Source: Daldinia sp. FL1419
Lineage: Eukaryota > Ascomycota > Sordariomycetes > Xylariales > Hypoxylaceae
NCBI GenBank assembly: GCA_025201765.1
Contig: MU623407.1
Location: 1 to 64,000 of the forward strand
Length of the DNA: 64,000 nt
Reading direction: 5' to 3'
Part shown: one piece after another, positions 36,659-49,561 of the stretch
Numbering within the stretch: position 1 is the first letter of the stretch
How the letters are laid out: each line of letters opens with the position of its first letter
Made by a program: the position numbers and the translations under genes
The notes under the pieces: model-generated
Databases searched by the model: none
Seen by the model: only the letters and a program-made list of their open reading frames with translations
Told to the model about the DNA's origin: nothing

Positions 36659-38930
36659 GAAGACAGAAGATAGTTGAAGTATATGTATGTCCTTAGGTAG
36701 TTATATGAAGAGACAACACGACAAGTAGTGTGTATACGTATGAGAAGAGGTCTATCGTAGCAACAAGGCCTACTCCTCGAAGATGATGATATCGTATAAG
36801 TAGGTTAGACTTGAAGTACGATGAAGAGGGAGACAAGCCCTTTAAGTATTCTTGTCAAGTACGTGAGACTATTGATATCCCTAGGAAGGATGGGTTATTT
36901 TAAGTTGGGATGGGACCAACTTTATATGTGCCCATGGTGGTGGACGCCTAAGTACATCTAAGTAGTTGAGCCCTTTCTGATGATGGCAGATAGGACAAGG
37001 CCATCCGACCTCAACTGTCAGGGCACAGGGTAACAGGGGGGGGTGTTGATGGTTTAAGGCCAGGGGCAGGGGTATAGAAGATGGAGCTACGAAGAAGGCA
37101 ACTAGAAGGATAGAAAAAGAAAAAGAAAAAAAAGAGAGACAGGAAAAAAAGATTATTATTTTATTTTATTTTTTACTAAAAAAATATTACGCAAACGCAA
37201 ACGATAAATTGGATGGTCAACACTTTACCATCGTGGGTAATTTACAGAGAACCAGCTGCCCAATCTTGTTAAAGAAAGCCCAAGGTCATATTATGTGGAC
37301 ATTGCATAACTTTAGTAAAAAGAGGGGGAAGTAGTAAAGAAAGGGGAAAGGGAAAGGAAAGAAAACAGAGAAAGAAAAAAACCGAGCTAAATTTTTGGAA
37401 GGGTTAAGAAAAAATAAAATTTTTTATTTGGGAAAAAAATAAAAATAAAAATAAAAAAGAATCCAAAAATTTAGCTAGGTTTAGATGGGATTTCGAAAAT
37501 GGGTACCTAGGTAGATACCGTTGCATCCAGCGGTGTGGCATGATTTAGGGTCACGAGGCACCTGGACTTTAGGAACGGGATTTTTGCTAACAGCGAATTC
37601 CTAGGTACAGTATATTGATTCTATGTATGAACATGTAATATGTATGATATGTTAAGTATGATAGGTAATATGTATGGTCATACATATGTCGATACATATG
37701 TCGATACATGGTTCTTCTCTTTTCTCTTTCATACATCTTCCTACATGCCTGCCTTACTGCTACCTACCTAGGTATTCGTACATGTCATGGTACATATCAT
37801 ATGGACATACCTGTATACCTATATCCCATTTGCCCATAAATGTCCATATGCTCATCCTATATGCTCATCCTATATGCCCATGCCATGTATGTACGATACC
37901 TTATGCGCAGATACTTAGAAATCCCCCTCTTAACCTTGATTACGGCACTTGGCTGCTACCACAATTACCATACTGTGATCACGTTCCTGAACCTTGATGG
38001 CCAATTCCATTTCGCCATGATTCCATTGTCCATTTGTTACAAACCGGACGGTAACTCGGCTTCGGCTTCTTCCCTTCTGTCTGTTCTCTTTCTCTTAGAG
38101 GCTGTCTTGGTTCCAAAGTTCCCACGGCCAAAGATTTTCATAGATTTACCGGGATTTATGTAACTATCGTGAAAAACGTGCCAGCCATCGTGCAACAACC
38201 ATGTAAACTTTCTCTCCGGAAAGAAAAAAAAACACAAAAAAACACCTAATACCTACTCGATCATATTAGGTAAGAATAAATCGAAACCCTTTCCCAAAGT
38301 CCCTAACCTAATTGTGGCAGAGCCGCTCTCGCTTACACCCGTCCCATCGTCTATCGTCGATGTAATAATACCCTGTCTTGCCCTGCCCAGAATTCCTAGG
38401 TTGCCCAGGCTGCCCAGGTGCTCAGACACTAGCAGACGCACGCAAAAAAAGCTAACCCTACTCAAGGGGCGGGCGACTAGAATTGCATCGTATGTGATGT
38501 GCTCCTCTTTTCCATCTCATCCCCCCCTCTCTCTCGTAGCCTTATGCTATGCAAGGTACTCATCGATATGCTTCCGTGTATGTACAACACATACATACGA
38601 ACATCGTGAGGGAATGGCTGAATTGGAAATGAGGGGGGGAAAAGAAAAAAGAAAAGAAAAGAAAAGAAAGAGCATCGTCGGCCAGCGGCCAGAAGCCCGC
38701 GGGAGGCGAGCGCCGTCTACGTACGCATGACGGAAGAAGAGGTGAGGAGAAAGAATCGAGGCTACGGGCTATGGAAACCGGCGAAGAGAATAAAAGGGAA
38801 ATAAGATGCATGCACGATGGTTTTCCATATTAGAATCGCCTGGCTATACGAGAAAAGGATCGTAGGTAGGGGTCTAAGCTCTCGAGCTTAGCCCAGCCTG
38901 ACGGATCCAGTCGATAGCGTTACCATGTAT
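36659..38930. other. Intergenic region with long purine-rich tracts
   Basis: Nothing recognisable as coding. From about 37080 to 37460 the top strand is strongly A/G-rich, with GAAAA/AAAAAT units, then ATAAAAATAAAA runs near 37438-37458. Two exact TACCTAGGTA palindromes occur (37504-37513, 37765-37774). Tandem ATGTCGATACAT units lie near 37685-37709 and CATATGCTCATCCT units near 37843-37870. Another GAAAA microsatellite sits at 38640-38668. Confidence 0.5.
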
Positions 38931-38938
38931 GTTATAGG
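38931..38938. repeat. Left 8-bp target-site duplication of the hAT element
   Basis: GTTATAGG immediately before TAGGGATGC; its exact copy lies at 39416-39423 after the right end. Confidence 0.85.
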
Positions 38939-39415
38939 TAGGGATGCCCATTATGCGCATAATAGATCGATTATGCGATATAATACGTATAATGCGTATT
39001 ATGCGCATAATACGTATAATAATGCAGTTATTAAGTAATCAATATATAAAAAATTTTTAGCCTCAAACACATAATTTAGAGCAACTCGAGCAACACCTAT
39101 TATGGTGTAAATCAATCGCAATTCAGCCCCAAATGCCTCGCAATTCAACCCCAAATGCCTCCCAGAGATACTGAAACGCATAGCCAATTCGAGCCAATCG
39201 AGCTTTAATTAAATTAAGTCAATTTCTTCAAATTGTCAAATCGTAAAAAAGCCTCAAGTGCGATGCTTCAATATTAGGGCTTACCCGTTTTGGTACTAGT
39301 ACGCCGGATAATCGGGGGGTATTGATCCATTATGCGCATAATCATCCTATTATGCGTTATTATAACCTATTATACGTTATTATACGCTAAGCGTATAATA
39401 AAAATCGCATCCCTA
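38939..39415. mobile_element. Non-autonomous hAT-type element (MITE), 477 bp
   Basis: The element starts TAGGGATGC and ends with the reverse complement GCATCCCTA. It is flanked by a perfect 8-bp direct repeat GTTATAGG (38931-38938 and 39416-39423). An 8-bp target duplication with short TAGGG-type ends is the hAT superfamily signature. Subterminal regions on both sides carry palindromic units such as ATTATGCGCATAAT (38950-38963 and 39329-39342) and many related ATAATACGTATAAT-like words, the kind of clustered repeats hAT transposases bind. The interior has a 22-nt direct repeat around CAATTCARCCCCAAATGCCTC (about 39119-39162) and no transposase frame, so it would need a transposase in trans. 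The intact target duplication suggests a fairly recent insertion. Confidence 0.85.
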
Positions 39416-39423
39416 GTTATAGG

Positions 39424-42400
39424 TTAGCTGCTTTACACGCATGGTTGGTTGCATGTATAATAAAAATATACTAAACAAGACTAATATAATCAATTACCTT
39501 CAGTCATGTCTATTCTTAGCCTGTGGTATACCATAGCCTATATTGCACCATAGATACATGTCCCTAGGTCCTAACGACGCGAAGGTATGATTTCAGGCCT
39601 GATGAAGCCAGCTTGCCTGCATACTTGCATACAGCCAGGTAACCATTTCCCAAATGGAGAGTTGTATGCTACACTGAAGGGATGACTGCATTTACCGCAT
39701 GCATAAGGTATACCATCTTGGCGCTTCGTTACTTAGGGGGAGCCAGGTCCTCGTTTTCTCGTCACGGAGTATACAGGTCATAAGCAAGATAAGCCCTGCT
39801 GTAAATGCAATTCACGACATGGTAGATCCGAGCTGTATCCTCGCACATACTGCTCATACTACTGCTGATTTCCAATGGCTCCAATGGCTCCAATGGCTCT
39901 TCCCAGTGGCTCAATGCGCTGAAGTCTCTCCTCGACATGACAAAATCTGCATGGTCTTGCAGCATACCCCAGCTAGCTGAGTTCTCATTCGGTACATAGT
40001 CTGTGATATCCAGTGGTCCATGGGCTCAGTAATAATGAATACATTCAACCAATTAGAGAAGATGCAGAAGGCCACAAGGCAACCTGAGGAGCTGCACCTG
40101 AGGATTGATTAGTTAAGTGATATGCTGTTTGCATACAAAGTTGGCATGGCAGTAAGCCGCCATAAGTGACTCCATTCGGAAATCTATTGGATAGTCCATT
40201 GGGATTCCATTGGGGAGTACAGTCGAAAAAAAGCCACGAATTTGACTCGCTAGGATGGAGCTTCGAGAACCCCTCGTTTCCTGAACGAAGTAGCCACCGA
40301 ATATATCTGACATCACGGCGCGAATATCAGGTCGGCGCATGTTGGTACATATTTGATAGGTGCTACCAATTCTCATATCAGAACATATCAAGACGTCTCC
40401 CGTGGCTTCGTCGGCACCCCCAATAAGTTGACAGTATATGATTATCAACGGATAACGGATGTCAGCTATGCCCCCAGCGGGCCGACGCGTCCGAACTTCG
40501 GTATGGCACCTCGTGCTTATCTTATCCCGTGTTTTTTGTAGTATTATAACTTCGTAGCTATTTCGCAATCTTACCAGGTCGACGATGCGACGTGAGTAGA
40601 GCACGTGGGTAGGGAGACTAAGTCTGGGATTATTGGCGTCACTGTACCGCAGGACGATGGTAAGCCCTATCTTTTGTCTGCCTATAAAAATTTTTTTTTT
40701 TTTTTTCTACGTCGATAGACTCACTCAACGAGCCTTCTCGTGCCCCCAGGCTCTTTCAAGGGGGCTTGGCTCGGTTCCATCGGCATTCGCGCTCACTATT
40801 ATTTGTTACTTTGATTTTTAGGATAACCCTATCCCGAGCCATGCATCTTCCTCGCCGCCCGTTGTGCAACTACCAAATCTTCGGCGAGGGACTTTGTGTT
40901 TCAGGATTGCATGCGATAGGCCATGCTGTCGATCAGAGCTGATCAAGCTTGCCTGTTTGTCTTGAAGATCACCGTGAAAAGTGGATTCAGGGTTTGGATC
41001 TCTTCGGCCCTTCGTGCAGAGGGGGAGAGTGACGAGATTAACAATACCCACACCGATGAGGCCTAGGGATTTGCTAGTGTATGTCTCGTCGCCAAAGAAA
41101 ATCAACGTTGTATCCCCTAATGTTCCTACCAATCTGTTTTGCTACGCCATCTTCGTAAGCCCACCTCGTTCGGAACGCGGATAGTAAGCGGGGGGGCGAT
41201 GGATGTTCGCACCGTTGGATGCGACTGAGGATACAGACAACGGGGTCCATATCTATGGTAGTGGGGGAGGGGCTTTCTAATCGCCTACGCACGTTCGTCT
41301 ACTTGAGAGCGACGGTGATCATACATAGAAACTACCGTAAACAGCATGTAGGTACTGGGTGCTCAGATCCCATCTCGACGGCATCCAATCAGTCCCTTGT
41401 TCCATCGGAATGGGCAAAAATGGGCTATCCTACCCTCCCCTCCGCATCTGAGAAGACCGAGGGAGTTGTGATAGGCTCCCAAATGGGTAATTCGTACCTA
41501 CGTAATGGGTTAGGCTAGTATCTAATCGGGAGATGCTGCCTTGAAGCAGAAATATGTGGCTGTCCGTTATGGGAAGCGGAGGTAATAGGGCTCAAATATT
41601 GAATGTGTGTAACGTATGTGATGTATGTAATGTATGTAGGTAGTCACTTGAGCAACTTGGGCAACAAGAAGCTACATGGAAGATATCGCTTCTCCAACCC
41701 CCCTCCGTTTCTCTGCATGACAGAGGTGTAGCCATCATCGCATCGTGATCAGATACTGACCAGATACTGACCCTGTAGCCCATAGCCCGTAGCCCGTAGC
41801 CCGTAGCCTGTAGATTGTTATGTTGCCTTGCTGCTATGTTATACTGCCCTTGACCAAGATGCAGAAAAGAGCAAAGCCGAAAAGCCGAATCCACTTCTCT
41901 GGCTAGCATCTACCGCCGCGACGCTATGCTAGTCGTCGTCACAATTAGCGCTCTAATAATGGAGCCAACCTCCAATCAGCAGGCCACGATGGACCTGGTT
42001 GATGAAATCGTACCCTTTGTCCTCTTGGGCGGTGAAGGAGAAACAGAGAGTAGAATTTCAACGGAATTGCTATCAAAGGGATACCGAGTAGGCTGAATCA
42101 GTAAACCAGGGACATAAGAGAGGGGCTATTGCTGATCATGGTTTTCAATATGATTCCAACTCAAGTGTGCTAATACCTGTACGGTTTACTCGTCGCATGT
42201 GACTAGGTTAGATTTGTTATCGTGAATGTGGGTTGTGGGTTGTGGGTTGAAATAGGAAGCATTTTGATACCGCGTATACTCGAATTGGAATCTATCTAAA
42301 TAAATTGCCCACAATCAACTCATGTGGAGGAACATTCTTACGTCTAGGTACATCTTAGGTAGGTAGGTACCTAGGTATTAGGTGTATTGTACAACACTTT

Positions 42401-45400
42401 AGTAGGTTAGGTATCTAGTGTACCTACCTGCTTAGGCGGGCTACGCAGGAAGAGGTAAGATACCCACGTACCCAGGTCCCAGGTAAGGAAGGAGGTACTA
42501 CCTATACCTAACAAATTGGTAACCGCTCACAGCTCACTACCCAGTAAACTCACCTACCCAGAGGACGGATATATGCATAACCTAAAACCCCAGCTAACAA
42601 ACGCCGGGGCGCCCCGCGCCTGAGACTCAGCCCGCTGGAACGGGTAACTTAGAGCTGCTAGAGCTGACATGGAAGGTCTCCACGGGGTTGGTGAGAGCCC
42701 TGAAAGCCCTAACATTGGTGATCTACACAAGTCTATCTGGTACCTATTACGCAGCTTCAGTTGCGCCAACCCTCTGGAAACTGGGATAATCCGGTTTAAA
42801 GCATGATTTAAAGCATCAAGCATTTTAACACGGATAGACATCTTATTAGTCTTCTCACTAACATCCTTTCTTGAACAAATAATATGAAAAACACCTAAAT
42901 GACTTACTTACCAAGAAAGAAAAAGACAAAAATCCAAGGAAAAATAGCAAAACTGTCAAACCCTCCCTTCGACCCTGATTGCAGATTTAGATATTCGTTT
43001 ATCTATATCTCCACGTTCCTACCAACGTCACTCTTACATATTCATGCACGATCCGCATGAAGATGCATGTAATTGTCCGTCGATCCGCCTATATTAGTTG
43101 ATTTTAACGATTGCTCCTCTGCAGGCATGTTTTCTTTTCTTTCACAATCTCCGTAACAAATTATGTAATCCTTGAAAATACTCCATTTACCGCTACTGGC
43201 GTGTGAGGCGCTTAGGAGACGGGAAGATCACATCTAGGACTTCTCGCCTGTAGTCTGGTTTTTTTTTTTTTTCATTGTTTCTTTTTTTTCTCCCTTTACC
43301 CCCTGGCATTTTCTCCGTACGCGGAGACTTTGTTGGTATATGTAGATCCGGCGATGAGTCAAAGTTCGAAGAATACCGGTCCTCTCAGTGCCCCAACCAA
43401 AATACGGCGTTCCGGGACAAGACCGAATTTCGATCGCAAGCGAGATTGCCGAACCAATACTAATTGCAGGATTCGACAATTAAAACAATCAACTTGCAAT
43501 ACCCCTTTTATGTACGTTGTACGTTGTACGTCGTACTGTATGTCAGAGGGATAATGATTAGAATTGTACGCAAAACTCGGTCCTGACCGATCTTACTCGA
43601 TCGTTTGAAAGGTCCCACAACCTTTTAATGGCGGTCGCAACTAGAGGCCGGAGTATCGAGTAACACTGGGCTGTCCCCAGACTAGGGCTATTGGGGCTAC
43701 TGGGGCTACTAGGGCTTTAAGGCTTCCAGCTGGAAAAGCCTTAAAAGCACCAAGCCTAAGTTCTTAAGAAATACTATTCAAGCGTCACCACGACTAGTTT
43801 GACTACGTACTTTCTCATAAGTGGTTTGGGCATTCACCGTTTTGGTAATTCCGGTATACACTTGATATCAAAACGGCTTCCATGGTCGTTTGACCGGGTC
43901 TTAACAAGAGGTCGCTATTGACGGCGTCTGAACCCCGACCTCTCCTGAATAAACCGGATAGGGCGCCATTAACGATTTTTTATTTACTCTTCATACGACG
44001 AGCCTCCGGGGAACCACGTCCATACGTTCCATTTAATTCCATACCGTTGGTCCCCGTCGACAAATGGCTCAAGTATGCATTAGGGTAGTGTTGGCATTGG
44101 GGAACGGCTTGGGTGTAACAGCATTCCCCCAGAACTGTGATCTAACGCTCACGGACCCGTTCCCCTTAACTCTTTCAGCATCCCACGATGCCAAGAGGTG
44201 AAAGGCGCTAACCTACTTCCCCTCGATAGGCATTCACAGTACATATGGTGACATCATCATCGAAAGACCATTATTACGGTGGAATGTCGGATTAAGTCTG
44301 GTACAAACTGGTTCTAGCTCCACCGCGGTTTATCACGGATAGGACCGTCCTTGCAGGACTTATATGAGTGTCTATTATTGGCCTGTTCAAGGGTCAAGAA
44401 GAGGAACGAATGCACAATCGGGTCTTTGTCACCTACGGCTGGCCAATCCGATTGAATGGCCATCTGATGTTAGATCCTAGTCTACGACAGTTAGGTACAA
44501 CGCTACGAGAGTTTCGGCATCTAGTATATCTAGGAAGCCATCGTCTAAATAGGCAAGCCAGCACCCGATGAAGAGCATCTTGCAGATTCGTCACCATTTT
44601 TACTAACCCGTAACTTACCTTTCGGAATAGCATTTTTATCCAGTTTTAACATCACCTTTGCGAAAGCTTGACACTAAAATCCTCCATGGCAAACAGCCCC
44701 AAGCATACAGACTGCGTGTCCATTTCTGATAGGCACAATGATTTATCAAAGACACTAATAATCGGTCATGAGAACTAAGCAAACTCCGTTAAAAGTCGAT
44801 GCCTTGCGCAATTGAAGATGGGGATGCTGTTGTCTACTTTCCCGATTTTCTCCATTGATGAAATGGATTAGGGGCTGTTTAACATCCAAGGAAACCCTGT
44901 TCAGCCTATCGTTTGGTCGACTTAGCCTGGCAACTAATGCGCCCTCTAAACACTACTCGAACGGCACTGGTTCAGTCTACCGTGGTTCACCTCAGATAGG
45001 CTCTGCAGGCACGCCAAGTTGCAGATTCACAGAAGTGCCTATTCTGGCGAATGAAATCAACTGCCGTCTCCTTGAAGTGTTTACCTTAGGTAGTCTCGGA
45101 AATTTGAGACGAGTACATGGGCAGTTTTAGCGGCCAAAGCTAAAAGGGTATTTCGTAGAGCAAAAAATAAATAATATATATACTAATCAAGGATATAGTA
45201 AAGGTTTGTCTACATACTTGGCCCGATGATATTCATTGTCCATTGGGATATCAGCCATAGGTTCCGCATCTTCCAGAAAGGATCTCTTGTCCAATGATTT
45301 CAAGATATGTGCTTGTTGCACTACGTCAATGAACCGAACTTTCAAGGACTAATGAGTAACTTGAGGGTGTCATGCAGGAAGCAAGGGCAGAAAGTTCATT

Positions 45401-46105
45401 ATGCATTGGGGTATCAACCAATATATCTCTCATGATGGTGTGCACATCATGACAATACTTGGCTGAGACCGAGGTAATGGATGTTGTTTTTTTTATTCCC
45501 CTCCTCAAAGTCGACGTCGTTTCGTGGCCTTCACCTGTGCATGCGGCAATCAATCCGCTTTTCCGGACGTTTCATTGCATATGAACCCCTGTTAGGCTCA
45601 AGCCTTTAAACATTCAATCTTAATAAATACTACGCGGTAGGCTATGGTTCACGGGCGTCGAATGAATTTTTAGCCAGTCAGCATTCCTTTCCAGCACATG
45701 CGACTAGATACCTAGGAATACTTTTTACTCGTTTGCCGAGCATCGGCGTACGATTTTGTCCACGAATACAAGATGAAATACATCGTTACTGAGTTACTCA
45801 AAATATCAAGTGCGGCTCCGCGGTCGGAGGACTTCTCCTTGATCTCACGAGGCTGAAACAATATCCGGCGATGTCCGAGACTCGTCGAAAAATTTCCTAG
45901 AGGTGGATGATATCTCACGGCCCACCATTACATCCTGTTGGGCAATGCAACTCGTGTTTGCGTGTTTGGCCCCCTATCATTCGCATAGGCCTTATGGCCC
46001 AACAATGCCGTGATGCGGACATTTTATCTTCAAGCCACTATTACTGTGCATATTACTCCGATGCCTCTGTAATTCGGTGAAGGTTAACGTGCATACTGAA
46101 CACCG
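39424..46105. other. Large gene-poor region
   Basis: No supportable intact gene in 6.7 kb. It contains TCCAATGGC tandem copies (about 39869-39897), a T17-rich run (40690-40706), a TAGCCCG minisatellite (about 41778-41808), an exact TACCTAGGTA palindrome (42368-42377) within a GGTA/TACC-rich patch (42340-42500), and GGGCTACT repeats (about 43686-43712). A 45-codon plus-strand frame at 41959-42096 has an ordinary acidic composition but no motif. Given the FAH pseudogene next door, parts of 43.6-46.1 kb may also be decayed genes, but I could not recognise any. Confidence 0.45.
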
Positions 46106-47351
46106 CTATTTCTCGGTCTCGAATACTGAGTAGGTATAGGCTTCCAACATGCGGCCATATCTCCACCACGAACTTGTCGCCATCGTGAAGATAAGCAGAC
46201 GACTCCTTCCCAAAGGCTACTCCTGCAAGCGTCCCGTAATGATGACGGTCCCTGCAGGAAGTGTGGTTCCTCGCAATAAGAAGTTCGCTAGTTCCGCGCA
46301 GTTGAAGACCGTCTCACTGGACGGACGAAGATTAGCTAGCGTGGTCCCTGCCTTTGAGCAAGCACCCTTAATGCGCGGGCCCCTGTTTTTGCTTTGCGAC
46401 GGCATGCTCACCTCAGGCTAGAGTTCTGCACCACCAGGCCAATCTTTAACCCTCGAATGGTGAAAGCGCTGAGATCGGGCATCAATGCCGCCGAGACAAG
46501 GACCGTCGAACCCCTTGAAATAGCATGCTTGACTCTGCGCCATCTGTACTACCCTGCTGGATACGTCGTTAGTAGCCGTGTAGCCAAGAACATAGCCCAA
46601 CGCTTCCGATTCACTCACGTTCTTACACGTCTTCTTGATCACGATGGCGAGGTCGGCTCCGTAGTCTGCGCTATCGTCTTTTAACGTGTGCATCGGGATG
46701 ATAATAAGGGTCCGCCAGGGCTATGGCTGGCTTCCTAAATGTATGCATGCAGGTCAAACATTGCTTTACCATAGTCTAGGCGCATGAAGAATTAAATTTC
46801 GTATTCCCGACTTGTGTGGCATACATAAATAGCATAGGTGCGTCCGGGACCCTCGTTATATATCTTACGTTAGCACTTACTACTGCAGGAACGGGGAGAT
46901 GAAAGAACGAAGAGGTTGAGGCCGGATAAGTACCCATTGGTAGATCTCTCGAGGCTGAAAAGAACAGAAATGCAGGGAATCCACTTACTATTTGCTTCCT
47001 TAGCATGCGATGCATACTGCACGTTGAGAATAGACCCACGGTCTCACATCCTGCAGTTCTCGGCCCTTCGATCGGCCCACAACGGCAGGTGAGACTTACA
47101 TTCAGCCCGATACCTCTAATGGTCCCGACCTCTTCCGCAGAAACCGGCGATAGGAGGCGGCCGACGATCTCGATCGTGCCGTTCAGTTCCCCGGGGTCTA
47201 AAACAGGAGTCCCGCTGAGCACGCATACCTCTACGACCTCACCCTCGCGTACAGCATTACCTATGTTCCAATGGTACATGACAGGTTCTCCAATCAGGAC
47301 CTGGTCGACTTCCCCGCGCGGGATGAATCGTACAAGTCCTACGGAAATCAT
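46106..47351 (-). pseudogene. Fumarylacetoacetate hydrolase (FAH) family pseudogene
   Basis: Reading the minus strand in pieces recovers an FAH-family protein in order: an N-terminal LVRFIPRGEVDQVLIGEP and GRLLSPVSAEEVGTIRGIGLN block, a short YASHAKEAN piece between likely introns, KPAIALADP, then DDSADYGADLAIVIKKTCKN and YVLGYTATNDVSSR, then GLKIGLVVQNSSL, then ETVFNCAELANFL and TTLPAGTVIITG, then AFGKESSAYLHDGDKFVVEI. The pieces lie in different frames. Breaks fall at about 46700-46715, about 46491-46505 (inside the PLGP-type segment), about 46231 (in the ITGTP-type motif) and probably near 46136. One intron still looks intact (GTGAGC donor, GTCCAG acceptor between SSL and ETVF). Intact members cleave or decarboxylate diketo acids in aromatic catabolism. 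The lesions look like small indels, not RIP. Confidence 0.75.
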
Positions 47352-48584
47352 TGGAATCGACCAGCGTATGTTCTATTTCCGGCTTCTAGAGCCAGCAAGA
47401 CCCAAGTAGTGCGTTTCGAAAGCGAGAGCTTACTTTTCCACCCCATTCTTTCTCGCGTCTGGTAGGTATCCAATCTATTACACTTCGGAAATCAAGAGAT
47501 CCCTGTAACGAGTAGACATCGTGGGCCGATTATCTGGTTTTTTTTCCCCCTCCGTTTGGATTATTGTGTCTGCCGAGATGGGCCGATAGGCCGCAAGACG
47601 CGCCCAAGCAGCTAAATATAAAAGAATATTCTTGGCAGGATGAATACTTACTACGCCAGGGTTTCTTTTTATCTAGCTTGCTTCTCTCTGTATTCACGCT
47701 TCGCACTCTTTTCGGCGTATTGTCTCATGCCACACGCGGGATCTTGCAGCCCCGCCGTATCCGTGTTATCATTCTGCTCCCCTCAAGGCCTTTGTGTTTG
47801 TATGACCGAAACGTTTTAATCTTTCTGACTGGATATTATCTAAATCCATGGGTACCGGTTGAATAGTGGATATTCGTCGATTGACCGGTCTCAACTCATT
47901 AGATCGTATACGTCACGCTGGTATTTGTCTGCTGGAATGTCTCCTGTACGCTTTATATGTAGCTGCGCATAACCGAAGGGCTACCCCGCTCAAACTAACT
48001 GCCTGTATGGGAATTGTACAGCTGAGAAACGACCTTTCCCTACATCCTGAGGGGAGATTGGAGACCGGAATGAATGGTGACAGAATTCCTAAAGTTATAT
48101 CTTACGTGACTTGTATTGATTATCGCGGTTTAAGCCTGGGGTTGTAGATGGAAAGATTGTAAACACAATCCTAGGTGCTAATCTACTGGAATGTTTCTTA
48201 TTATCTACTGCAACTTTACACCACATATACCTACATGAGCAGCTCCGGTTCCTGGCCGGTCTCGCCGGGATATATTCCTTCGGTAGTTGAAGAACGACCG
48301 TGCCAAGCCAGGTAGAGCGTTTATTTTGCTCGTATAGGTGGTCTCGGACTCGCCTCCGAGCCTCGAGAAATAGGATATTAAGACTTTGTGAACATGCTCG
48401 CCGGTTTCGTTGTGAGGCCTCCAATACGTATGCCAGCCAGAACATTCACGGGCTTGGGAGAAGGATTGAGAGGTCAGCGGACTAAGCTATCTAGGTGTTA
48501 GACCTGTGTCTAACCCGGAACGATACGAAGGTGGGTGGTAAAGTACCTATAGGGATGTCGTAAACAGCGCCCATGGCGTCCCTT
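47352..48584. other. Intergenic region between the FAH pseudogene and the C2H2 gene
   Basis: About 1.2 kb with no recognisable gene. Open frames of 93-116 codons occur on both strands with no motif. A T-rich tract lies at 47538-47546. Confidence 0.4.
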
Positions 48585-49561
48585 TCAGCCGAATGTAAGG
48601 CGTTTGTCTCCGCTGATGAGATTGGTGGCGACTGCCTGTACATTCTCGAAGCGTGTGAAGGAGCAGCTTTCGCTCTCAAGGTGGTTCACTGTATACATCA
48701 GAAGCGGTCTTTTGAAGATATATATCCTCCGGGGTTTATGCACGAGTACAAAGAGAGGATGTGCGCGATGAGATAATCCAATCGAAGCCGCCCGGAAGAG
48801 AATTTGGAGTAATAACTTACTGACAGCGGCTAGAGACTTAAAGTCGCGGCCGCAAGCGTTGCGGTTTGGGCAATGATATAACGCCTGTTGGTCTTAAGTG
48901 GGTGAGTACATCAGTTTTACAAATCTAAATGGGATTTTGCATTATTGCTTACGGGCGGACGAATTCAAGTGCTGGTTCAGACCTCCGATGTTCGAAAATT
49001 CACGGTGGCAGAAGTAACACTCCCAGGCGAGGCCATTCCAAGTCTGGCTTGTGGCCTCGTATGTGGTAGAGCTGTGCCAACCGATAAGTTTCTTGGATAT
49101 CATTCCAGTGGGGTCCTTGGCCCGCACTGCCCGGTATATAACGTCACGGTTTAGGCCGGAAGCTCGAGAGCAGCCGCCTCTTTCGAGGTGGTGCGCTAGG
49201 CCGGTCGCGGTGACGTAGTTGTTTTTGCAGAAAGGACATGCGATTCTGCCCTTTCGGTGAATGCGGGAGTTGAGGTGCTGTAGCTCGAGTCAACTTGATA
49301 TCTTTCGTGGGTAGTGACTTGAGGGCGGGCTCCCTTCCTTACCATTTTTATATTATTAGAGCTCTGAAACTCTTTGTCGCAATCATGACAGAAAAAGTGG
49401 GATTCGACTTCGTGATTTCGGCGAACTTCCATGCTACAGTACACATTGTCGCACTTGCGGCATTCGAATTCGCGGGGCTCGTGACCTAACGCCTCGGCGT
49501 GTTGGCTACAGGCTTTCCATGTTGCGAAGGTTCTATGGCAATTTGTGCATCCCCAAGACAT
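48585..49561 (-). CDS. Multi-C2H2 zinc-finger protein
   Basis: Four exons on the minus strand: 49343-49561, 48953-49277, 48821-48892 and 48585-48688, giving 239 residues. At least six zinc-finger-like units are visible: C5/C8 with H21/H27; C34/C37 with H50/H55; C58/C61 with H74/H80; C87/C90 with a His pair and C109; the CYFCHREF finger ending LNQHLNSSAH; and CPNRNACGRDF with NHLESESC. Finger 3 is split by intron 1. The last His of finger 5 (residue 182) is formed by joining C to AC across intron 2. Finger 6 spans intron 3. This continuity is strong support for the splice sites. The CPFCKNNYVTATGLAHHLE and KKLIGW segments are characteristic of a C2H2 family common in Pezizomycotina whose target (DNA or RNA) is not known to me. 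The gene looks intact although its neighbour is a pseudogene. Confidence 0.85.

Noticed and set aside
40113..40604. 163-codon minus-strand frame
   Set aside because: Residue pattern matches no family I know, and overlapping frames on the other strand are just as open.
41959..42096. 45-codon plus-strand frame with acidic, protein-like composition
   Set aside because: No continuing exon or family match was found, so it could be a chance frame or a lone fragment.
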